From Selenomonas sp. (GTDB taxonomy: Bacteria; Bacillota; Negativicutes; Selenomonadales; Selenomonadaceae): a stretch of 6,987 bases of DNA. Positions 1 through 5,445 of the stretch are shown here, one piece after another. Made by a program: the position numbers and the translations under genes. The DNA is taken from NCBI GenBank assembly GCA_003518745.1, contig DOYB01000210.1:1-6987 (forward strand), in the 5' to 3' direction. How positions within the stretch are numbered: position 1 is the stretch's first letter; every line of letters begins with the position of its first letter. The notes below the pieces were generated by a model that was not told where the DNA came from, searched no databases, and saw nothing but the letters and a program-made list of their open reading frames with translations.

Positions 1-641
1 AGGATCAGTCGTATATGCTGTATCAATTGTCACAGGAGGAACTTTCCCGCACGATTTTCCCATTGTCGGAATTTACAAAGTCTGAAGTCCGAGGTATTGC
101 CGCAGAGATTGGACTATCTGTCGCGGAAAAACCGGATTCACAGGAAATATGCTTTGTTACTGAAGGCAGCTATGAGGAATTCTTAGAAAGGGAAAGCTCA
201 GGGGCGGTTCCTGGGGAAGGAAATTTTTTGGATGGATCCGGAAATATTATAGGCAGGCATAAAGGCATCACAAATTATACCGTCGGACAGCGCAAAGGCC
301 TGGGACTTGCTTGTGGTGCCCCCGTCTATGTCAAAAAAATCTGCCCGGAGAAAAACGAAATCATCGTGGGCAGGGAAGATGAAATTTACTCCAATGAAAT
401 GACTGTCACAGACGTAAATTATATGGGAATTGCCACGTTGAAAAAGCACGACGCGATTCGCGCCAGAGTAAAGGTTCGCTATCATCATAAGGGGGAAATG
501 GCGCATATTTCATGTCTTGGGGACAGCTTGAAAATCGTGTTTGATAACAGCGTCAGAGCTGTCACTCCTGGGCAGTCGGCTGTCTTTTATAATGAAGATG
601 GGAACATACTTGGTGGAGGCACCATAGGGCCTTTATTTTGA
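1..641 (+). CDS. mnmA: tRNA-specific 2-thiouridylase MnmA, C-terminal part (5' end outside window)
   Basis: MnmA activates U34 of Lys, Glu and Gln tRNAs with ATP and inserts sulfur to make 2-thiouridine in the cytoplasm. The reading frame is open from base 3 and begins D-Q-S-Y-M-L-Y, matching the conserved DQSY-F/M-LY motif, so the ATG at 15 is internal and the gene starts before the window. About 213 residues remain of a family length near 360; the N-terminal P-loop ATP-binding half and first catalytic cysteine are missing from view. Visible motifs are KPDSQEICF, whose cysteine codon (150-152) corresponds to the second catalytic Cys, and HKGITNYTVGQRKGLG in the central domain. A beta-rich C-terminal domain follows and ends near GGGTIG. 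There is no frameshift or premature stop. It ends at a TGA, 50 bases before a strong palindromic terminator. Family assignment is very secure. Confidence 0.96.
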   Translation, partial: DQSYMLYQLSQEELSRTIFPLSEFTKSEVRGIAAEIGLSVAEKPDSQEICFVTEGSYEEFLERESSGAVPGEGNFLDGSGNIIGRHKGITNYTVGQRKGLGLACGAPVYVKKICPEKNEIIVGREDEIYSNEMTVTDVNYMGIATLKKHDAIRARVKVRYHHKGEMAHISCLGDSLKIVFDNSVRAVTPGQSAVFYNEDGNILGGGTIGPLF

Positions 642-690
642 ATAAGGCAGAAATGTATTACGTATAAAGCATTTTTGAACAGTATCTCAG

Positions 691-718
691 AAAGGGGCTG
701 TCGCGCGACAGCCCCTTT
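691..718. terminator. perfect 28-base palindrome, likely shared terminator of mnmA and the convergent gene
   Basis: AAAGGGGCTGTCGC (691-704) is followed directly by its exact complement GCGACAGCCCCTTT (705-718). This gives a GC-rich stem of up to 14 bp closed by a tight CGCG turn, with three T's in the 3' arm on either strand. It lies between the ends of two convergent genes (641 and 754), so it can act for both. An extra run of eight T's occurs at 737-744 on the + strand, but it is not directly attached to the stem. Confidence 0.8.
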
Positions 719-753
719 AACATGGGTAGTATGCTGTTTTTTTTCACTGAGCA

Positions 754-1551
754 TTAATCCAAATCCGATGCTTTGCCCTTATATTCAGGCGGGCGCTTCT
801 CAAGGAAGGAGGCAATGCCCTCCTTGTAGTCTGCTCCTCCATATACCTTTGTACGGTAGGAATTGATGCGCTCGAAATTTTCCGCGCTTATTACCGTAGC
901 GGCGCGGCTAAGAATACGGAATTGACGCTTGATGGCGCTGATAGAAAGGACACTGTTGCTGCGCAGGGGGGCAAGGAAGTCATTTTCCAGCATCTCATCC
1001 AACTTATCAGGCTCAGCCACATGATTGATAAGTCCCACGTTCATGGCATCTTCGGCAGTAATGGGTCTTGCCAGAAAGAACATTTCACGGGCCTTGTTCA
1101 TGCCCAGCTGATTGACGAAGTGGAGGATACCCGAGGCATTGTAGGGAATGCCAAGCTTTGCGGGGGTAATTGCAAAGGTGGCATTGCTGGAGCTTACAAT
1201 CATATCGCAGGAAAGGCACAGATCGCAGGCGCCTCCCCAAACCGTGCCGCTGACGCAGGCAATGACGGGGATGGGAACATCCTGCACCTTGCGAAGCAGC
1301 TTTTCCATAGGGACCTCAAAGGCCAGCGGATCGGTGCCGTCCGTGGGCAGTTCGCGTATATCGTGGCCCGCGCTCCAGACTCCTTTTCTGGTCTGGGCGC
1401 CTATCACAATGCCAACGCACTCATTTTCATATCCCTCATCCAGCGCCTCCATCAGTTCTTCGCACATGGCTTCACTCAGGCAGTTGAAATGATCCGGGTT
1501 CTGCATCTCGATATAGCAGATTTTGTTTCTGATTTCACTTTTTACCAGCAT
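754..1551 (-). CDS. scpB: methylmalonyl-CoA decarboxylase-like crotonase-superfamily enzyme (ScpB/YgfG type)
   Basis: A 265-residue single-domain crotonase-fold protein. ScpB converts methylmalonyl-CoA to propionyl-CoA and CO2 in the cytoplasm. What points to this subfamily: SAGHDIRELP near residues 60-69 (His63), a following DPL, the oxyanion-hole segment SGTVWGGA at 101-108, TPAKLGIPYN at 129-138 (Tyr137), FERI at 226-229, and the C-terminal YKEG...FLEKRPPEYKG. From memory these align with E. coli YgfG, whose His66 and Tyr140 line the active site. The two glutamates of true enoyl-CoA hydratases are not evident: GGACDL has Asp110 where Glu is expected, and the second falls in the LGIPYN region. 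The start is an ATG with AGGAGG seven bases upstream (1559-1564). The gene stands alone, convergent with mnmA and divergent from 1897, with no mutase, epimerase or CoA-transferase beside it. It could instead be another decarboxylating or hydrolytic crotonase, so the exact substrate is less certain than the fold. Confidence 0.75.
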   Translation of the reverse strand: MLVKSEIRNKICYIEMQNPDHFNCLSEAMCEELMEALDEGYENECVGIVIGAQTRKGVWSAGHDIRELPTDGTDPLAFEVPMEKLLRKVQDVPIPVIACVSGTVWGGACDLCLSCDMIVSSSNATFAITPAKLGIPYNASGILHFVNQLGMNKAREMFFLARPITAEDAMNVGLINHVAEPDKLDEMLENDFLAPLRSNSVLSISAIKRQFRILSRAATVISAENFERINSYRTKVYGGADYKEGIASFLEKRPPEYKGKASDLD

Positions 1552-1634
1552 GAATATGCCTCCTCGCTATAAATACGCTTGATATGGAGTAATGATTATT
1601 TATTTCTCTATCGCTTCCCACATTCCTGCTAGAG

Positions 1635-1659
1635 CTTTGAGAATAGATTTATCTCAAAG
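1635..1659 (+). promoter_or_regulatory. small hairpin just upstream of a ribosome binding site
   Basis: CTTTGAGA (1635-1642) and TCTCAAAG (1652-1659) form a perfect 8-bp stem around a 9-base AT-rich loop. The stem ends one base before GGGAGGAG (1661-1668), the ribosome binding site of the small ORF at 1677. It could affect access to that site. Its function is inference only. Confidence 0.3.
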
Positions 1660-1676
1660 TGGGAGGAGCAGCAAAA

Positions 1677-1721
1677 ATGGGGAAATCCTTGATTTTTCGA
1701 AGTGAAGAATGTACAATGTAA
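1677..1721 (+). CDS. possible 14-codon small ORF with strong ribosome binding site
   Basis: An ATG at 1677 follows GGGAGGAG (1661-1668) by 8 bases and opens a frame of 14 codons, MGKSLIFRSEECTM, ending in TAA. A hairpin starts seven bases after the stop. The 345-base gap in which it lies has no other ORF with a comparable site. A weak promoter candidate, TTGATA at 1579-1584 with TATTTC 16 bases on, sits upstream. I recognise no family. It could be a leader peptide, a small membrane-associated peptide, or chance; the peptide is too short to judge by composition. Confidence rests only on the ribosome binding site and the hairpin behind it. Confidence 0.25.
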   Translation: MGKSLIFRSEECTM

Positions 1722-1727
1722 GTACAA

Positions 1728-1775
1728 GGCAGGGGACGTAAGTGAATTCATGACGTTCGCCCTGCCATTTATTTT
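1728..1775 (+). terminator. GC-rich imperfect hairpin with a T-rich tail, possible terminator
   Basis: GGCAGGG (1728-1734) pairs with CCCTGCC (1760-1766). The stem continues, after a bulge, through ACGT (1736-1739) with ACGT (1753-1756). The loop contains the palindrome GAATTC. The right arm is followed by ATTTATTTTAG, which is T-rich but not a clean T-run. It would end a short transcript carrying the 14-codon ORF, and insulate the gene at 1897 from anything upstream. Confidence 0.45.
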
Positions 1776-1896
1776 AGTAAACTCTGAAATTCTTGGATGT
1801 CGTTTAATGATTCAGGAAAAATGCAAGTAATACTTATGAAAACAGCCGAATAATACGATAAAGTTGTATAAAAATAATAAGAGTGGTGAGATGTAA

Positions 1897-2349
1897 ATGG
1901 ATATAACTAAGGTACAAGGCTTTGGCGTGAAGAACTCTGCGTCGAAGAAGCAGTCTTCAGCTGACGGCGTGAAGGGGGAGTACGCGAAGCTCCTTCAGCA
2001 GAAACTGTCGACATTGAAGGAAGATTTAGAGGAAATGGAGCAGCGCCGGGAGGAACTGGATGAGCTCAGGCAGCAGAGAGAGGAACTGACCGGTCGTTCC
2101 GAGGCGGATGAGAATGGCAATATTTCTACCCAAGGGACAAAGGAAACCCTGAAGCGTTTCCTCCCTGATGGAACTATCCTCGTGACGACTACGGAAAATG
2201 GCAAGGTGGTTGAGCAGTTCAAGAAGAAACCGCATCTCGTTCCCGTACCGAATCTCTCCGCGCCTAAGCCGGAGGATGGAGGTACGGCAAGCGAGCAGAT
2301 TAAGTGGATGCCCCATTACAGTGTGATGGATTTGCTATCGGTCAAGTGA
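1897..2349 (+). CDS. hypothetical coiled-coil protein, 150 residues
   Basis: I do not recognise a named family. The protein is predicted to be soluble, with no signal peptide or membrane segment. Residues 1-25 are a polar Ser/Lys-rich N-terminus. Residues about 26-65 are a Glu/Leu/Arg/Gln-rich stretch (LEEMEQRREELDELRQQREE) with heptad-like leucine spacing, so a coiled coil is likely. Residues about 78-110 have a beta-type pattern, RFLPDGTILVTTTENGKVVEQF, which resembles a two-stranded hairpin. The C-terminus is Pro-rich, ending WMPHYSVMDLLSVK. The ATG has GGTGAG six bases upstream (1885-1890), and an ATG-TAA minimal ORF directly precedes it at 1891. The gene has its own terminator (2403-2430), so it is probably not cotranscribed with the chemoreceptor that follows. 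Regular codon use and a good start make it a real gene; its role is unknown. Confidence 0.75.
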   Translation: MDITKVQGFGVKNSASKKQSSADGVKGEYAKLLQQKLSTLKEDLEEMEQRREELDELRQQREELTGRSEADENGNISTQGTKETLKRFLPDGTILVTTTENGKVVEQFKKKPHLVPVPNLSAPKPEDGGTASEQIKWMPHYSVMDLLSVK

Positions 2350-2402
2350 ATATTTTTGATTCTTCGCAGGCCGGAACCTCCATGAGTCAAGTGTAAAATA
2401 CT

Positions 2403-2430
2403 GAGTCACCTCGTGTGGCTCTTTTTTTTT
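2403..2430 (+). terminator. intrinsic terminator after the coiled-coil gene
   Basis: GAGTCAC (2403-2409), a CTCGT loop, and GTGGCTC (2415-2421) form a 7-bp stem with one G-U pair. It is followed directly by nine T's (2422-2430). It lies 54 bases after the stop at 2349, and separates that gene from the chemoreceptor downstream. Confidence 0.85.
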
Positions 2431-2449
2431 CAGAAAAGCAGGAAAATAG

Positions 2450-2549
2450 CCTCCGCAGGAAGAATATCCTATCGAAAGTAGATGTATCCGGCAGGAGGTT
2501 GCGCCGTTGCATCGGTATCCCAATCGGTTACAGTAAAGGAGGATTACTG
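2450..2549 (+). promoter_or_regulatory. structured leader of the chemoreceptor gene, ribosome binding site in a hairpin loop
   Basis: Two foldable elements lie between the terminator and the GTG start. The first is an imperfect hairpin spanning 2450-2498: CCTCCGC pairs with GCAGGAGG at the base (one bulged A), and CTATC-GAAA-GTAG caps it with a GNRA tetraloop (one bulged T). The second is CAGTAA (2531-2536) pairing perfectly with TTACTG (2544-2549). Its 7-base loop is AGGAGGA, which is the ribosome binding site, and its last paired base is the G of the GTG start codon. Translation may therefore depend on this hairpin. I saw no convincing sigma-A promoter in the interval, and no match to a known riboswitch core. 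Confidence 0.4.
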
Positions 2550-4246
2550 TGAACACACTTACAATTCGCAAGAAATTATTTCTTGTGTTTGGACTGCTCA
2601 TCGTTATTTTTGCTTGCAACGGCATCTATACGGGCTACAGTCTGAACAGTATCAACCAAGGTGCTTTGCGCATTGCCACTGAACATCTGCGTGGCGTCAT
2701 GGCGGCGCTGGAGAGTAGTCGCGCCATGTCGGACTACCGACAGGGGGAGTTTGCTGTCGTGACGGCAGCCACATTGCCAAACCGTATCCATGCGGCTCAG
2801 GAAATGGCAAAGCTGGGAGACCAGATAGACATCGCCTTTGATACTATTGAACCGACCCTTTCGGGGGAAACCGCGAAGGATTTTTCCTCTATGAGGGGCA
2901 TCTGGGAATCCTATAAGAAGAATACCAAGAACATAGTATCCTTTGCGAAAAACAACCAGAATGCTGAAGCGGCGCGCCTGTTGGAGCAGTCAGGCCGCCA
3001 ATATGAGGAAATCAACTCGAAACTCAGCCGCATAGTGGATGACCGCAAGGACTTCATCCATCAGGAAAATGTGGAGGCAGAGTCAAAGTACAACCAATCT
3101 AAATATACATTGATATTTTCCATCATTGTAGTCATTCTTTTGTCCGGTTTCATGGCGTACTATTTAAGCAGTTCCATCTACAAGTCAATAGAGTACCTCA
3201 TGGAGGTATCCCATGAGGTGGCCTCCGGAAACCTTACCGTAAAGGCAGTAGCTTCTTCCCAGGATGAATTCGGAAGGCTGACGGACGCATACGCGGAGAC
3301 TATCCGTGAGTTGCGCAGCCTTATCGACAACATCCAGAAAACCGCGGCTCAGGTTTCGACCCTTGCCGGTCAGCTCACGGAAAATGCCAGCCAGTCTGCC
3401 CAGGCAACCCAGCAGGTAGCCATATCCATAGGAAATGTTGCCGCCAGCGCCAGCCAACAGGGGGATGCGGTTAGCACCTCGACGAGGGATATTTCCGCCA
3501 TGGCCGAGAGCCTGGAGGGCTTCCAGGAGAAGGCCGCTGCCTCCGCCGACGCGGCGCGCGACGTGGAGAACATTGCCAATCAGGGCAAGGAATCCATCGC
3601 GGATGCTGTGGGGCAGATGTCGGAAATCGCGGCATCGGTCACCGAATCCGCTGAGGTCATAAAGAAACTGTCAGAACGCTCTACGGAAATCGGCCAGATC
3701 AGCGATACGATTTCGTCCATCGCGGAGCAGACTAACCTGCTCTCGTTGAATGCCGCTATTGAGGCGGCCCGCGCCGGCGAGGCAGGACGCGGCTTTACGG
3801 TGGTGGCCGAGGAGGTGCGCAAGCTCGCGGAGGGCTCTGCTGTTGCCGCGCAGAAAATCGCTGACCTTATACATACCATACAGGGTGAGACGGAGCAGGC
3901 TGTTAAGCGTATGCAGAAGGGGACGGAAGATGTCAAGAACGGGCAGGAGGTTGTTACCGCTGCCGGAAGCGCCTTTGACAACATCGCTTCTGCCGTAAGC
4001 GACCTCACTCACCACGCGGAGAATATCCTGCAGGATTCCCGCCGCTCATCAGCAAAGGCAGCCTCTCTGGTGTCTGTCATGCAGGGAATCGACAAGACGG
4101 GTCGTGACGTTTCAGCGGAAACCGAGTCTGTTTCCGCGGCTACCGAGGAACAGTCCGCGTCCATGGACGAAGTAGCCAGTGCCAGCCGTCAGTTGGCCAA
4201 TCTGGCTGCCGAGCTTACTCAGTCCGCGGCTAAATTCAGGATTTAA
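2549..4246 (+). CDS. methyl-accepting chemotaxis protein (transmembrane chemoreceptor)
   Basis: A 565-residue inner-membrane receptor that controls CheA through CheW. Order: short basic N-terminus, TM1 about residues 10-29, an extracytoplasmic helical domain about 30-186 (four-helix-bundle size and composition, like Tar/Trg), TM2 about 187-207, HAMP about 208-262, then a long coiled-coil signalling domain. The hairpin tip is clear at about 388-427: ISSIAEQTNLLSLNAAIEAARAGEAGRGF followed by VVAEEVRKLAEGS. Candidate methylation helices contain Glu/Gln pairs, for example ATEEQSAS near 531-538. There is no NWETF-type CheR/CheB tether; it ends AAKFRI. The start is GTG with AAAGGAGG six bases upstream (2536-2542). 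The next gene, a ChvE-like sugar-binding lipoprotein, begins 16 bases after the stop, and its ribosome binding site overlaps the TAA. The pairing suggests the receptor senses sugar-loaded binding protein. The true ligand cannot be read from the sequence. Confidence 0.96.
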   Translation: MNTLTIRKKLFLVFGLLIVIFACNGIYTGYSLNSINQGALRIATEHLRGVMAALESSRAMSDYRQGEFAVVTAATLPNRIHAAQEMAKLGDQIDIAFDTIEPTLSGETAKDFSSMRGIWESYKKNTKNIVSFAKNNQNAEAARLLEQSGRQYEEINSKLSRIVDDRKDFIHQENVEAESKYNQSKYTLIFSIIVVILLSGFMAYYLSSSIYKSIEYLMEVSHEVASGNLTVKAVASSQDEFGRLTDAYAETIRELRSLIDNIQKTAAQVSTLAGQLTENASQSAQATQQVAISIGNVAASASQQGDAVSTSTRDISAMAESLEGFQEKAAASADAARDVENIANQGKESIADAVGQMSEIAASVTESAEVIKKLSERSTEIGQISDTISSIAEQTNLLSLNAAIEAARAGEAGRGFTVVAEEVRKLAEGSAVAAQKIADLIHTIQGETEQAVKRMQKGTEDVKNGQEVVTAAGSAFDNIASAVSDLTHHAENILQDSRRSSAKAASLVSVMQGIDKTGRDVSAETESVSAATEEQSASMDEVASASRQLANLAAELTQSAAKFRI

Positions 4247-4261
4247 GGAGGGCACAGTATC

Positions 4262-5284
4262 ATGAATAGAATATCGGTATTTCTTATCCTGTCCCTTCTG
4301 GGCTTGTCGGTTCTTTTCACAGGCTGCGGCAGCGAATCCGAAAGCGGGAAAAATGTGGCGGTTACCTTTGCCAACTCATCAGCAAGCTGGCAGCGTAACG
4401 GTGATACCATAAAAAAGACGCTGGAATCTGAGGGCTTTGCGGTGGATCTCCAGTTCGCCGACAGTGACAAGCAGCAGATTGAGCAGCTTAAAGCTATGAT
4501 AGAGTCGAAGCCCCGTTGTATTGTCATCGGCGCGGTAAACTCCGGAGCTTTGGGGGAGGTGCTGAAGGAGGCCAAGGAACAGCAAATTCCTGTCATTGCT
4601 TATGACCGCCTTGTCATGAACACGGATGCCGTCAGTTATTATGCCTCCTTTGACAATGAGGGAGTAGGGCAGGCCATGGGTGAATATATCGAGGCGGCCC
4701 TAAATCTCAAGAGCGGTGCCGGTCCTTTCAATATCGAGGTGTTTGCCGGAGATCCCGGAGATAATAACGCCCATCTTTTCTTCTCCGGAGCAATGGATGT
4801 GCTGAAGCCGTACTTTGAGAAGGGGCAGTTGGTTTGTCCTTCCCGAGAAACGAGTTTTGATCAGGTCGCGACAAAGGATTGGAATCCCAAGAATGCTCAG
4901 GCCCGTATGGAGAAGCTATTGACCGCTAATTACAGCGATGGCAAGCCGCTTCATGCGGTGCTTTCGCCCAATGATGGCTGCGCGGGCGGCATTGTCGAAG
5001 CTCTTGCCAACAAGGGCTATTCCGGCCCGCAGCCCATTATCACGGGGCAGGATGCTGATCCTGCTGCTCTTGAGAATATACGCCAGGGTAAGCAGACCAT
5101 AACCATTTTTAAGAATCCCGAACTGCTGACCTCAAAATGCGTCCGTATGATAAAGGCCGTTGTGGAGGGCGTACAGCCCGACATCAATGATGTCAAGACC
5201 TATAATAACGGCAGCATCACCGTTCCGGCTTATCTTTGCACACCATACATCATTGACAAGGATAATATTGATATGGTGAAGTAA
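4262..5284 (+). CDS. ChvE-like sugar-binding lipoprotein
   Basis: A 340-residue type I periplasmic-binding-fold protein of the multiple-monosaccharide-binding group (ChvE/XylF/MglB relatives). Residues 1-22 are a lipoprotein signal with the lipobox LFTGC, so Cys22 should be lipid-anchored on the outer face of the cytoplasmic membrane. From memory, the body tracks Agrobacterium ChvE closely: DLQFADSDKQQIEQL, VIAYDRL at 112-117, VSYYASFDN, GPFNIEVFAGDPGDNNA at 154-170, GAMDVLKPYF, NAQARMEKLL, HAVLSPNDG, ITGQDADP at 260-267, TIFKNPELL, and DVKTYNNG. The DR, DN and GQDAD elements are typical ligand-contact or hinge regions. The length is full and the frame intact. The start is ATG with GGAGG about ten bases upstream, overlapping the MCP stop codon. 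No permease or ATPase genes adjoin it, unlike chvE-gguAB or mglBAC. A chemotaxis or signalling role with the upstream MCP is therefore favoured, though a remote transporter is possible. Confidence 0.93.
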   Translation: MNRISVFLILSLLGLSVLFTGCGSESESGKNVAVTFANSSASWQRNGDTIKKTLESEGFAVDLQFADSDKQQIEQLKAMIESKPRCIVIGAVNSGALGEVLKEAKEQQIPVIAYDRLVMNTDAVSYYASFDNEGVGQAMGEYIEAALNLKSGAGPFNIEVFAGDPGDNNAHLFFSGAMDVLKPYFEKGQLVCPSRETSFDQVATKDWNPKNAQARMEKLLTANYSDGKPLHAVLSPNDGCAGGIVEALANKGYSGPQPIITGQDADPAALENIRQGKQTITIFKNPELLTSKCVRMIKAVVEGVQPDINDVKTYNNGSITVPAYLCTPYIIDKDNIDMVK

Positions 5285-5303
5285 AAAATCTCCCCGCTGT
5301 GCC

Positions 5304-5366
5304 AATTGAAGCGACCCCCATAAGTTAGATTTCTTGGTCTAACATATGAGGGTCGCTTCAATTTTT
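5304..5366. terminator. long hairpin terminator with IS3-like terminal sequence
   Basis: Arms 5304-5329 and 5338-5363 (26 bases each) pair with only two non-Watson-Crick positions around the 8-base loop TTTCTTGG. On the + strand the right arm runs into TTTTT (5362-5366). It is 19 bases after the stop of the sugar-binding gene, so it can serve as its terminator. The core (5307-5360) starts TG and ends CA with GCGACCCCCATAAGTTAGA. This resembles the terminal inverted repeats of IS3-family (IS150-group) elements as I remember them. No transposase lies between the arms and no flanking duplication is evident (AAT versus ATT). It may be a collapsed or miniature remnant, or a terminator that only looks like one. 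Confidence 0.7.
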
Positions 5367-5371
5367 GCGCC

Positions 5372-5415
5372 AGTGTAAGACCTCGTTCATATAGATGTGA
5401 ACGAGGTCTTACACT
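5372..5415. repeat. perfect 18-bp inverted repeat next to the terminator hairpin
   Basis: AGTGTAAGACCTCGTTCA (5372-5389) is exactly complementary to 5398-5415, with an 8-base loop TATAGATG. It begins eight bases after the preceding hairpin and ends 30 bases short of the stop codon of the convergent minus-strand gene, so it is well placed to end that transcript. Neither side has a T-run on the relevant strand, so Rho-independent termination is uncertain. A perfect 18-bp stem is longer than a terminator needs, and may be an insertion-element end or miniature element. Confidence 0.65.
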
Positions 5416-5445
5416 AGATGGGGTACTTTATTGAACCGTCTACGT

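Noticed and set aside
15..17. ATG at 15 as the true start of mnmA
   Set aside because: The codons before it give the conserved DQSY motif and the catalytic N-terminal half would be missing, so the gene begins before the window.
675..866. A 63-codon plus-strand open frame after mnmA
   Set aside because: It starts inside the terminator region, overlaps the 3' end of the convergent scpB-like gene, and has no ribosome binding site.
922..1572. A 216-codon plus-strand open frame
   Set aside because: It lies entirely antisense to the well-supported scpB-like gene, has no ribosome binding site or recognisable domain, and reads as a codon-bias shadow.
2450..2540. Possible c-di-GMP (GEMM-I) riboswitch before the chemoreceptor gene
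   Set aside because: There is a GAAA-capped stem and a GCCGTTGCA...CGGTTAC stretch reminiscent of the class, and MCP genes are common targets. The conserved core (ACGCAAAGCC and GGTAGGTAGC) is missing. A covariance-model search would settle it.
2482..2682. A 66-codon plus-strand open frame overlapping the chemoreceptor start
   Set aside because: It overlaps the mcp leader and coding start in another frame, has no good ribosome binding site, and its product is Cys/His-rich nonsense.
3580..4008. A 142-codon minus-strand open frame and others antisense to the chemoreceptor
   Set aside because: They are shadows of the high-GC, Ala/Glu/Ser-rich signalling domain, with no start signals and low-complexity products.
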